This document shows, piece after piece, positions 16,558 to 24,929 of a stretch of 64,000 nt of DNA. The stretch's first letter is position 1. Each line of letters opens with the position of its first letter. Source of the DNA: Microbacterium sp. 8M. GTDB taxonomy: Bacteria > Actinomycetota > Actinomycetes > Actinomycetales > Microbacteriaceae. Made by a program: the position numbers and the translations under genes. The stretch spans positions 3,509,771 to 3,573,770 of the forward strand of contig NZ_LR733284.1 in assembly GCF_902506375.1 (NCBI RefSeq). Direction: 5' to 3'. Under the pieces are notes generated by a model, which saw only the letters and a program-made list of their open reading frames with translations, did no database searches and had not been told where the DNA came from.

Positions 16558-17382
16558 ATGCCCCACGTCGTCGCGCTCTACCGCCATCCCGTCAAAGGCT
16601 TCACGCCGGAGAGCCTGCCGGCGCTCACCGTGCAGGCCGACGGCCGCATCGCCGGTGACCGCGTGCTCGCCTTCCGCTTCGCCGATGCCGTGGCCGCGGA
16701 GGAGCGCGACGGGCTCGACCACTGGCCGAAGTCGAAGGGGCTCGCGCTCGAGTCCTTCCCCGCCCTCGCCGCGCTCCGGCTGAGCTACGACGACGCGGCG
16801 CAGCGGGTGCGCATCCAGCACGGCGACGACACGCTCGTCGAGGCGGGCCTGGACGCGCAGGGCCGGACCGCCCTCGCCGATGCGGTGACGGCGTTCGTGC
16901 TGAGCTCCCCCGACGCCAAGCGCCTGCAGCGACCGGGACGGCTGCCCGTGGCGCTCGTCGGCGATGGCGCGACCTCCCGGTTCCAGGATCGCCATCGCGG
17001 CTATGTCTCCCTGCACAGCACAGCCAGCGTCGACGCGCTCGGGGCCGCGCTCGACCAGGACATCGACGACCGCCGGTTCCGCTCGAACGTCGTGATCGGC
17101 GGCGTGGATGCCTGGGAGGAGCTGGAATGGCAGGGCGACGTGCGGATCGGCGACGTGCGCCTGCACACCGCCGGCCCGATCGTGCGCTGCCTGGCGACGC
17201 ACGCGAACCCCGACACGGGCGCGCGTGACGCGAGCGTGCTGAAGACGCTCACCGGTTCCCTCGGCCAGGACGAGCCGACCCTCGGCCGCCTGCTGATCCT
17301 GCCGGGCGTGAGCGGCGCGGTCGGCGACACGGCGGGCGCCGGCGGCACCATCCGCGTGGGCGACGAGGTCGTCGTCGGCTGA
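16558..17382 (+). CDS. MOSC domain protein (YcbX-like)
   Basis: 274-aa protein with an N-terminal MOSC beta-barrel (LYRHPVKGFTPESLPAL, residues 5-22) and a C-terminal MOSC domain (about 150-270). The conserved Cys expected to hold sulfur lies in GPIVRCLATHANPDTG (about residue 213), with the usual downstream DEPTLGRLLILPG. Such proteins resemble YcbX and the mitochondrial amidoxime-reducing component and bind molybdenum cofactor to reduce N-hydroxylated compounds. GGGAGGA precedes the ATG. It is not obviously tied to its LacI neighbours. Confidence 0.85.
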   Translation: MPHVVALYRHPVKGFTPESLPALTVQADGRIAGDRVLAFRFADAVAAEERDGLDHWPKSKGLALESFPALAALRLSYDDAAQRVRIQHGDDTLVEAGLDAQGRTALADAVTAFVLSSPDAKRLQRPGRLPVALVGDGATSRFQDRHRGYVSLHSTASVDALGAALDQDIDDRRFRSNVVIGGVDAWEELEWQGDVRIGDVRLHTAGPIVRCLATHANPDTGARDASVLKTLTGSLGQDEPTLGRLLILPGVSGAVGDTAGAGGTIRVGDEVVVG

Positions 17383-17391
17383 GGCCTCGCG

Positions 17392-18462
17392 TCAGCTGCG
17401 CGGCGCCGCCGTGCTCGCCCGCACCACGAGCTCGGTCGGGATGAGCTGCGGGTCGCCGGACGCCGCGTCGGCGCCGCCCGCGGGGCCCTCGAGCTCCGCG
17501 ATGAGCGCGTCCACGGCGAGCGCACCGACGGCCTCGAAGCGCTGGCGGATCGTGGTCAGCGGCGGCCAGACGTGGCCCGCATCCGCGACGTCGTCGAAGC
17601 CCACCACGCTCACGTCCTCGGGGACGCGAAGGCCCGCCTCGTGCAGCGCGTGCAGCACGCCGATCGCCATGCTGTCGTTCGCCGCGAACACGGCGGTCAC
17701 GTCGTCGCGCGCGGCGAGCTCCCGCCCCGCCGCGTAACCCGCCTCGGCCGACCAGTCGCCGGCGAGCGCATCGGGCACGGAGCGTCCGCGTTCTTCGAGC
17801 GCCGCCTTCCACGCCTCCCGCCGGCGGGTCGCCGCGTAAGACGACTCGGGCCCCGCGACATGCCAGACCGTGTCGTGCCCGAGATCGAGCAGATGCTCGG
17901 TGGCCTGGCGCGCACCGAGCGCCTGGTCGTTGTCGACGAACGGATGCGAGAAGCGCTGGTTCGAGTCGATCACGACGATCGGCAGCCCGGGCGGGATCTC
18001 GATCTCGGATCCGTCCAGCTGATGCGCCTCGATGAGGATGATGATGCCGTCCACGGCGTGCTCGGCCAGCCGGTGGAAGGCGCCGCTGACGGTCGACAGA
18101 TTGCCGGGATCGACCGGGATGAGAGTGAGCGCGTACCCGGCCTGCGCGGCGCGGACGGCGATGGCGTCGAGAGTGCGGTGGTTGCCATAGGGCGCGAGCG
18201 TGAACATGATCACGCCGATGGCGCGGAAGCGCCCGGAGCGCAGCGCACGGGCGGCGCTGTTGGGGCGGTAGCCGAGCTCGGACATGGCCGCTTCGACCTT
18301 CGCCCGTGTGGCGGCGCCGACGTAGCCCTTCGCGTTGACCACCCGGGAGACTGTCTGCCCGGAGACCCCGGCGGCACGGGCGACGTCCTCGAGCGACGGC
18401 TCGCGTCGCCGCACGGGTGACGCGGCCGGATCCGAGGTCCGCTCCTCGTGATGCGCACCCAT
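17392..18462 (-). CDS. LacI-family repressor of the adjacent galactoside operon
   Basis: 356-aa protein. Residues 1-20 are a hydrophilic tail, then the LacI DNA-binding domain (LEDVARAAGVSGQTVSRVVNAKGY, split here as the HTH near 22-45), and the sugar-binding core with VPEDVSVVGFDDVADAGH and LTTIRQRFEAVG. Start ATG 18462 is preferred; longer readings would extend into the shared operator region. It is divergent from a permease-permease-SBP-GH35 operon, and two copies of TGTTGACGTTGACA lie in the gap, so it very probably represses that operon and itself. Confidence 0.92.
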   Translation of the reverse strand: MGAHHEERTSDPAASPVRRREPSLEDVARAAGVSGQTVSRVVNAKGYVGAATRAKVEAAMSELGYRPNSAARALRSGRFRAIGVIMFTLAPYGNHRTLDAIAVRAAQAGYALTLIPVDPGNLSTVSGAFHRLAEHAVDGIIILIEAHQLDGSEIEIPPGLPIVVIDSNQRFSHPFVDNDQALGARQATEHLLDLGHDTVWHVAGPESSYAATRRREAWKAALEERGRSVPDALAGDWSAEAGYAAGRELAARDDVTAVFAANDSMAIGVLHALHEAGLRVPEDVSVVGFDDVADAGHVWPPLTTIRQRFEAVGALAVDALIAELEGPAGGADAASGDPQLIPTELVVRASTAAPRS

Positions 18463-18474
18463 CGTGCTCCAATC

Positions 18475-18522
18475 TGTTGACGTTGACACATTAGCGCGAG
18501 ACTGTGTATGTTGACGTTGACA
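18475..18522 (+). promoter_or_regulatory. galactoside operon promoter flanked by two identical LacI operators
   Basis: TGTTGACGTTGACA occurs at 18475-18488 and 18509-18522; the core TGTnnACGTnnACA is palindromic. The first copy ends in the -35 TTGACA (18483-18488). After 18 nt comes the -10 TATGTT (18507-18512), which the second copy overlaps. Both boxes would be occluded by bound repressor. The centres are 34 bp apart. Confidence 0.82.
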
Positions 18523-18554
18523 TACCGGGATCGGATCCCACGAGGAGAACGTCG

Positions 18555-19454
18555 ATGACGACACTGCAGCATCGGGCGCCGCGGCGCGACCGGGCGGATT
18601 GGCGGGGATGGGCCTTCGTCGGGCCGTTCCTGATCGTGTTCGCCCTCGTCTTCCTGGCGCCGCTCGCCTACTCGGTCTACCTGAGCCTGTTCCGTCAGCA
18701 GCTCATCGGCGGGAACGCCTTCGTGGGGCTCGACAACTACATCCAGGCTCTGAGCGACCCGCAGTTCTGGGAGTCCTTCGGGCGCGTGCTGCTGTTCCTC
18801 GTCGTCCAGGTGCCGATCATGCTCGCCCTCGCCCTCGGCGCGGCGCTCGCGATCGACAGCGGCCGCCTTCGCGGCGCCTCCTTCTTCCGGATCCTGGTCT
18901 TCCTCCCCTACGCGGTGCCCGCGGTGGTGGCCGTGCTCATGTGGGGCTACATCTACGGCGACCAGTTCGGGCTCGCCGGCAACATCAACCACCTGGTGGG
19001 CTTCGAGCTGCTCACCCCGTTCGCCCGGGAGTGGATCCTCGCGTCGATCGGCAACATCGTCACCTGGGAGTTCGTCGGCTACAACATGCTGATCTTCTAC
19101 TCCGCGCTGAAGACCATCCCCGCGGAGCTCTACGAGGCGGCGGCGCTCGACGGCGCAGGGCAGTGGCGCATCGTGAGCGCGATCAAGATCCCCGCGGTGC
19201 GCGGCGCGCTCGTGATCGCCACGATCTTCTCGATCATCGGCAGCTTCCAGTTGTTCAACGAGCCGAACATCCTGCGCCCGCTGGCCCCCAACGTCATCAC
19301 GACCTACTTCACCCCGAACATGTACGCCTACAACCTCTCCTTCGCCGGCCAGCAGTTCAACTACGCCGCCACCATCGCGATCGTGATGGGCGTGATCACC
19401 GCGGTGATCGCCTACGTCGTGCAGCTGCGCGGATCCCGGGCGGAGGTGCGCTGA
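18555..19454 (+). CDS. sugar ABC transporter permease (MalF type)
   Basis: 299-aa permease with six membrane helices from residue 19 on. The EAA loop that docks the ATPase is EAAALDGAGQWRIVSAIKIP (about residues 193-212). First gene of the galactoside operon, ATG 18555 with GAGGAGA. Operates with the next permease and the binding protein. No ATPase gene is in the operon; a shared MsiK-type ATPase is likely (inference from family practice in Actinobacteria). Confidence 0.93.
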   Translation: MTTLQHRAPRRDRADWRGWAFVGPFLIVFALVFLAPLAYSVYLSLFRQQLIGGNAFVGLDNYIQALSDPQFWESFGRVLLFLVVQVPIMLALALGAALAIDSGRLRGASFFRILVFLPYAVPAVVAVLMWGYIYGDQFGLAGNINHLVGFELLTPFAREWILASIGNIVTWEFVGYNMLIFYSALKTIPAELYEAAALDGAGQWRIVSAIKIPAVRGALVIATIFSIIGSFQLFNEPNILRPLAPNVITTYFTPNMYAYNLSFAGQQFNYAATIAIVMGVITAVIAYVVQLRGSRAEVR

Positions 19455-19455
19455 G

Positions 19456-20328
19456 ATGACCGCCGTCACGACCGCGCGCGGACCGCGCACCCGCAGCTCG
19501 AAGCTGCTCCTGCTCGTCATGGTCCTGTACGCGCTGTACACCCTCGTGCCGCTTGTCTGGCTGCTGATCAGCGCGACCAAGACCCAGGCGGGCCTGTTCG
19601 GATCCTTCGGCCTGTGGTTCTCGAACGACTTCGCCTTCTTCGACAACCTGGCGCAGACGCTGAGCTACCGCGACGGCATCTTCCTGCGCTGGCTTGGCAA
19701 CACCCTGCTCTATGTCGTGCTCGGTGCGGGCGGAGCGACCCTGCTCGCCACGCTCGCCGGATACGGCCTCGCCAAGTACCGCTTCCCCGGCCGGCGTGCG
19801 GTGTTCGCCGTCGTCCTCGGCGCGGTCGCGGTGCCCGGCACCGCGCTCGCCGTGCCGACGTTCCTGCTGTTCAGCCAGATGGGGCTCACCAACACCCCGT
19901 GGGCTGTGATCATCCCTTCGCTGATCAGCCCTTTCGGCCTGTACCTGATGTGGGTGTTCGCCTCGGACGCGGTCCCCGCGGAACTGCTCGAGGCCGCCCG
20001 GATCGACGGCGCCGGCGAGTTCCGGATCTTCTTCACGATCGCTCTGCGCCTGCTCGCACCGGGCGTCGTGACGGTGATCCTCTTCACGGTCGTCGCGACC
20101 TGGAACAACTACTTCCTGCCCCTCATCATGCTGAGCGACCCCTCCTGGTATCCGCTCAGCGTCGGGCTCAACCAGTGGGCGGCGCAGGCCTCGGGCGTCA
20201 GCGCGCAGCCCATCTACAACCTCGTGATCATGGGGTCCGTCCTCACGATCGTCCCGATCGTCATCGCGTTCCTCCTGCTGCAGCGGTTCTGGCAGGCGGG
20301 TCTCAGCGCTGGCAGCGTCAAGCAATGA
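19456..20328 (+). CDS. sugar ABC transporter permease (MalG type)
   Basis: 290-aa permease, six helices, EAA loop EAARIDGAGEFRIFFTIALR (about residues 178-197) in the cytoplasm. ATG begins 1 nt after the stop of the first permease. C-terminal partner of the heterodimeric channel that imports the substrate carried by the downstream binding protein. Confidence 0.93.
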   Translation: MTAVTTARGPRTRSSKLLLLVMVLYALYTLVPLVWLLISATKTQAGLFGSFGLWFSNDFAFFDNLAQTLSYRDGIFLRWLGNTLLYVVLGAGGATLLATLAGYGLAKYRFPGRRAVFAVVLGAVAVPGTALAVPTFLLFSQMGLTNTPWAVIIPSLISPFGLYLMWVFASDAVPAELLEAARIDGAGEFRIFFTIALRLLAPGVVTVILFTVVATWNNYFLPLIMLSDPSWYPLSVGLNQWAAQASGVSAQPIYNLVIMGSVLTIVPIVIAFLLLQRFWQAGLSAGSVKQ

Positions 20329-20372
20329 CGCACCCCCTGCACCGCAACCACAACGAAGTGAAGGAGAAACCC

Positions 20373-21710
20373 ATGGCACGCACGCGTGCAGTGCGCCGCA
20401 CCCTGATCGCCGCGACCGCCGTGATCGCCACGATCGGCGCCCTGGCCGGCTGCTCCGCCGGAGGCACCTCGGGCGGATCCGGATCCGCATCGGATCTGGA
20501 CGCCGCGCTGAAGAAGGGCGGCGAGATCACCTACTGGTCCTGGACCCCCAGCGCCGAGGCCCAGGTCGCCGCCTTCGAGAAGGCCTACCCGCAGGTGAAG
20601 GTCAAGCTCGTCAACGCGGGAACCAACACCGAGGAGTACACGAAGCTCCAGAACGCCATCAAGGCGGGATCCGGTGCGCCCGACGTCGTGCAGATCGAGT
20701 ACTACGCGATGCCGCAGTTCGCCCTTTCGGACGCGCTCGTCGACCTGTCGGCGTACGGCATGGCCGACCTGAAGTCGAAGTACAGCGCCTCCACCTGGGG
20801 CGCGGTGAACATCGGCGGCAAGCTCGTCGGACTCCCGCAGGACTCCGGACCCATGGCGCTGTTCTACAACAAGAAGGTGTTCGACACCTACGGCATCGAG
20901 GTGCCGAAGACGTGGGACGAGTACATCGCGGCGGCCAAGAAGCTGCACGCGGCCGACCCGACCAAGTACATCACCGCGGACACCGGCGACTCCGGCTTCG
21001 CCACCAGCATGATCTGGCAGGCCGGCGGCAAGCCGTTCACCACCGATGGCACGAAGGTCACGATCGACCTCGCCGACGAGGGCGTGAAGAAGTGGACCTC
21101 GGTGTGGAACCAGCTCTCCCAGCAGGGACTGCTCTCCACGACCCCGGGCTGGTCGGACGAGTGGTACAAGGGCCTCGGCGACGGCTCCATCGCCTCGCTC
21201 GTGATCGGCGCCTGGATGCCGGGTGTGCTCGAGTCGAGCGTCGCGAGCGCGTCCGGCGACTGGCGCGTCGCGCCCACCCCGACGTACGACGGCACGGCGG
21301 CGAACGCCGAGAACGGCGGCGGCGGCCAGTCGGTCACCAAGCAGTCGAAGAACCCCGCGCTGGCGGCCGCGTTCCTGCGCTGGCTGAACAGCGACAAGGC
21401 GTCGATCGACGTGTTCCTGAAGTCGGGCGGCTTCCCGTCCACCACCGCCGACCTGGAGGACCCGGAGTTCCTCGCCGCAGCACCCGACTACTTCGGCGGT
21501 CAGAAGATCAACGAGGTGCTGACGCAGGGCTCGAAGGACGTGCGCACCGGCTGGAGCTACCTGCCGTTCCAGGTGTACGCGAACAGCATCTTCGGCGACA
21601 CCGTCGGCCAGGCCTACCAGAACAAGTCCGATCTGAACGACGGACTCAAGGCCTGGCAGGAGGCGCTCGTCAAGTACGGCAACAGCCAGGGCTTCTCCGT
21701 CAACAAGTAA
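20373..21710 (+). CDS. sugar ABC transporter substrate-binding lipoprotein
   Basis: 445-aa family-1 extracellular solute-binding protein. Signal peptide with lipobox LAGC (Cys about residue 27), a short Gly/Ser linker, then the two-lobe fold (ITYWSWTPSAEAQVAAFEKAYP, QIEYYAMPQF, VVQ/LIGAWMPG). Start taken at ATG 20373, preceded by GAAGGAGA; an upstream in-frame ATG at 20325 lacks such a site. Trp/aromatic-rich pocket positions fit oligosaccharide binding. Operon context with a GH35 enzyme points to a beta-galactoside ligand. Confidence 0.93.
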   Translation: MARTRAVRRTLIAATAVIATIGALAGCSAGGTSGGSGSASDLDAALKKGGEITYWSWTPSAEAQVAAFEKAYPQVKVKLVNAGTNTEEYTKLQNAIKAGSGAPDVVQIEYYAMPQFALSDALVDLSAYGMADLKSKYSASTWGAVNIGGKLVGLPQDSGPMALFYNKKVFDTYGIEVPKTWDEYIAAAKKLHAADPTKYITADTGDSGFATSMIWQAGGKPFTTDGTKVTIDLADEGVKKWTSVWNQLSQQGLLSTTPGWSDEWYKGLGDGSIASLVIGAWMPGVLESSVASASGDWRVAPTPTYDGTAANAENGGGGQSVTKQSKNPALAAAFLRWLNSDKASIDVFLKSGGFPSTTADLEDPEFLAAAPDYFGGQKINEVLTQGSKDVRTGWSYLPFQVYANSIFGDTVGQAYQNKSDLNDGLKAWQEALVKYGNSQGFSVNK

Positions 21711-21796
21711 CCCCACCCGCACTCGCTGCCTCGGGGAGGAGGCGCCCGCCTCCTCCCCGAACCGTCCGGCGCCGCACGCGCCCTAGGGAGCCATCC

Positions 21797-23545
21797 GTGA
21801 CCACCTTCTCCATCGGCGAGGCCGACTTCCTCCGCGACGGCGCACCGCACCGGATCCTGTCCGGCGCGATCCACTACTTCCGCGTGCACCCGGACGAATG
21901 GGCGGACCGGATCCGCAAGGCGCGGCTGATGGGGCTGAACACGGTCGAGACGTACGTCGCCTGGAACGCGCACGAGCCGCGGCGCGGCGAATGGGACGCG
22001 GCAGGTCCGAACGACCTCGGGCGGTTCCTCGACCTGGTCGCTGCGGAGGGGATGGACGCGATCGTGCGCCCCGGCCCCTACATCTGCGCGGAGTGGCACA
22101 ACGGCGGACTCCCGGTGTGGCTGACGCGCGACGACCGCATCCGGCTGCGCAGCTCGGATCCGCTCTTCGTCGCCGAGATCGGCGCCTACCTGCGTCGCGT
22201 GTACGAGATCGTCGCGCCACGCCAGGCGGATCGCGGCGGACCGGTCGTCCTCGTGCAGATCGAGAACGAGTACGGCGCCTACGGCGACGACGCCGCCTAT
22301 CTCGCCGAGCTCGTGCGCATCACCCGCGACAGCGGCATCACGGTGCCGCTGACCACGGTCGACCAGCCGCAGGACGGCATGCTGCGCGACGGCAGCATCC
22401 CCGGCCTGCACCGCACCGGATCCTTCGGCTCCCACACGGCGCAGCGCCTCGCGACGCTGCGCGCTCATCAGCCGACCGGGCCGCTGATGTGCTCGGAGTT
22501 CTGGGACGGCTGGTTCGACTGGTGGGGCGGCGTGCACCACACCACGAGCGCTGAGGACGCCGCGGCCGAGCTCGACGCGCTGCTCGCGGCGGGCGCCTCG
22601 GTGAACATCTACATGTTCCACGGCGGGACGAACTTCGGGCTCACCAACGGCGCGAACCACAAGGGCCGCTACCTGCCCATCACGACCTCCTACGACTACG
22701 ACGCGCCCCTCGACGAGGCGGGGGATCCGACCCCGAAGTTCCACGCCTTCCGCGCCGTGATCGCGAAGTACGCTCCGGTTCCCGCCGAGGAGGTGCCCCC
22801 GCGCGGTCCGCGTCCGGTCGCCGAGGCGCCGCTGCGCGCGCTCGGATCGTGGACGGACGCCCCGGCCGCGCCGGCGACGCACACGGATCCGCCCTCCTTC
22901 GAGGAGCTGGACACGCTCGCGCCCCTCGTGCGGTACGAGACCGAACTGCCCGCAGCCACGGGAGACGGCTGGCGCCTGCTGTCGTTCGGCGAGGTGCGCG
23001 ACGCCGCACAGGTGAGCGTCGACGGCGTCCCTGTGGGGCGCATCTCGCGCACCGCGGGTGAGCGCTCCCTGCGGATCCCGGACGGCCGCCGGCTCACGGT
23101 CCTGGTCGAGGAGCAGGGGCGCGTGAACTACGACCACCGCCTCGGGGAGCCCAAGGGGCTCATCGGCGGCGCCGCGCTCGGCGGCGAGCCGCTGCGGGAC
23201 TGGACGGCGACCCCGATCGATCCCTCGGCCGCGGCCGCCGCGCTCGGCACTGCGGAGCCTGTCGGGCACGCGCGGCCTGGCCCCTCGGCGTGGAGCGCCG
23301 AGGTCGCGCTGGACGCACCGTCGGACCTGTTCCTCGACACGGCCGGGTGGGGCGACGGCTACGCGCTCGTCAACGGCTTCCTGCTGGGGCGGTACCGGCG
23401 CACCGGCCCGCAGCGCACGCTTTACGTGCCGTCCCCCGTGACGCGCGCCGGTGCGAACACGGTCACCGTGCTGGAGCTGCACCACTTGGACGACGCCACG
23501 GTGCGGCTGGTCCCGGCCGCCCTGCTCGGCCCGGCCGAGGAGTGA
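21797..23545 (+). CDS. GH35 beta-galactosidase
   Basis: 582-aa cytoplasmic glycoside hydrolase (no signal peptide). The GH35 signature GGPVVLVQIENEYGAYG supplies the acid/base Glu (about residue 157), and LMCSEFWDGWFDWWGG the nucleophile Glu (about 235). The (beta/alpha)8 barrel spans roughly 1-320, and two beta-sandwich (jelly-roll) domains make up the rest. GTG 21797 with CTAGGGAG upstream. It hydrolyses galactosides imported by the three preceding gene products. Length equals the smaller bacterial GH35 class. It ends 3 nt from the convergent MFS gene. Confidence 0.94.
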   Translation: MTTFSIGEADFLRDGAPHRILSGAIHYFRVHPDEWADRIRKARLMGLNTVETYVAWNAHEPRRGEWDAAGPNDLGRFLDLVAAEGMDAIVRPGPYICAEWHNGGLPVWLTRDDRIRLRSSDPLFVAEIGAYLRRVYEIVAPRQADRGGPVVLVQIENEYGAYGDDAAYLAELVRITRDSGITVPLTTVDQPQDGMLRDGSIPGLHRTGSFGSHTAQRLATLRAHQPTGPLMCSEFWDGWFDWWGGVHHTTSAEDAAAELDALLAAGASVNIYMFHGGTNFGLTNGANHKGRYLPITTSYDYDAPLDEAGDPTPKFHAFRAVIAKYAPVPAEEVPPRGPRPVAEAPLRALGSWTDAPAAPATHTDPPSFEELDTLAPLVRYETELPAATGDGWRLLSFGEVRDAAQVSVDGVPVGRISRTAGERSLRIPDGRRLTVLVEEQGRVNYDHRLGEPKGLIGGAALGGEPLRDWTATPIDPSAAAAALGTAEPVGHARPGPSAWSAEVALDAPSDLFLDTAGWGDGYALVNGFLLGRYRRTGPQRTLYVPSPVTRAGANTVTVLELHHLDDATVRLVPAALLGPAEE

Positions 23546-23548
23546 GGC

Positions 23549-24883
23549 TCACCAGAGCCGGCCGTGCCGGCGCTCCCACGCGGCCTCGACCGTGACCGGG
23601 CGGCCCGCGTAGACGCCGGCGGGGACCGATGCGACCACCAGAGCCGTGAGCACGATCAGCGGCACCTGCCAGCCCCCGGTGGCGCCGTGCAGGATGCCGA
23701 GCAGCAGGGGGAACACGGCGGCGAGCACGTACCCGACGCTCTGCACGAAGCCGCTGAGCGCCACCGCCGTCTCCGGCTCCCGCGCGCGGACGCTGATCAG
23801 CACGAGCGCGAGCGGGAACATCAGCCCGGCCAGGCCGTACAGCAGCACCCACAGCCAGACGAGCGAGGGCGCGGGTGCGAGCAGCAGGCCGATCAGGCCC
23901 GCCGCGGCGCCGAGCGCGCCGATCACGTACAGCGGCGTCGTCGCCCGGAAGCGCACGATGAGCACGGGAACGATCAGCGACGCCGGCAGGCCCGTGAACG
24001 CGAACAGGGAGAGCAGCAGACCCGCCTGCTGCGACGTCGCCCCGGCGTGCTCGACGAGGATCGTCGGGAGCCAGGCGAACGCGGTGTACGCCATGCTCGC
24101 GGAGGTGCCGAACACGGCGGCCAGCGTCCAGGCCAGCGGGATGCGCAGCAGGCGCGAGAACACGCGCGAGCTGGAGGGCGCGGTGATGATGGGACCGGTG
24201 GAGAGGGCCGTGGCGTCCTCGAAGGACAGGGCTTCCCCCGCGGGGTCCTCGGCGTCCGCGGACGCCGCCTCGGCTTCCTTCGCCTGCGCGGCGGCCGGCT
24301 TCGCAGCCTCGGCACGGGAGCGCAGCAGCATCACGATCCACGGGATCGTGCCGGCGAGCGCGAACACCGCCCACATCGCCAGCGACGTGCGCCATCCGGC
24401 GAGATCCGCCACGGGCACGGCCACGAGCGGAGGCAGGAACGTCGAGATCGCCATGACCGTCGTGTAGAGGGTCATCATCAGGCCGAGCCGGTCGGGGAAG
24501 TACTTCTTCACCAGCGGCGGCATGAGGATGTTCGCCATGCCGACGCCCGCGAACACGAGCGCCGTGGCGACGAGCAGGGTGGTCGCATCGACCGCGAGCC
24601 CGCGCGCGATGAGACCCACCGTCACAGCGCCGAGCGCGATCACGGCGACCCGCTCCAGGCCGAGCCGACGCTCGATGAGCGGGGTCAGCAGGCCGAACAG
24701 GGCGAAGCACACCGGCGGCGCGGTGCCGATCAGGCCGACCACGGCGGACGGCATCGGGAAGTCCCGGGCGACGTGATCCACGACGGGCGACAGCGACGCC
24801 ACCGCAGAGCGCAGCGAGAACGCGACGAGCACGATGCCGAGCACGGCCAGCGCCCGCCCTTGCCAGAGCGGCCGGGCGCTCAT
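23549..24883 (-). CDS. MFS transporter, CynX/NimT type
   Basis: 444-aa major facilitator with twelve predicted helices and a long cytoplasmic loop between helices 6 and 7 rich in Ala/Glu/Asp (about residues 195-230). Motifs such as FSLRSAVASLSPVV in helix 1 and MANILMPPLVKKYFPDR between helices 4 and 5 fit the cyanate/nitroimidazole (CynX/NimT) family. It starts 46 nt after purF in the same direction and may be cotranscribed with purM-purF, though no metabolic link is evident. Substrate unknown. Confidence 0.88.
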   Translation of the reverse strand: MSARPLWQGRALAVLGIVLVAFSLRSAVASLSPVVDHVARDFPMPSAVVGLIGTAPPVCFALFGLLTPLIERRLGLERVAVIALGAVTVGLIARGLAVDATTLLVATALVFAGVGMANILMPPLVKKYFPDRLGLMMTLYTTVMAISTFLPPLVAVPVADLAGWRTSLAMWAVFALAGTIPWIVMLLRSRAEAAKPAAAQAKEAEAASADAEDPAGEALSFEDATALSTGPIITAPSSSRVFSRLLRIPLAWTLAAVFGTSASMAYTAFAWLPTILVEHAGATSQQAGLLLSLFAFTGLPASLIVPVLIVRFRATTPLYVIGALGAAAGLIGLLLAPAPSLVWLWVLLYGLAGLMFPLALVLISVRAREPETAVALSGFVQSVGYVLAAVFPLLLGILHGATGGWQVPLIVLTALVVASVPAGVYAGRPVTVEAAWERRHGRLW

Positions 24884-24929
24884 CGCCGGGCTCCGGGGCC
24901 GCCGACGAGCACGGATCCGGCCGCCGGCA

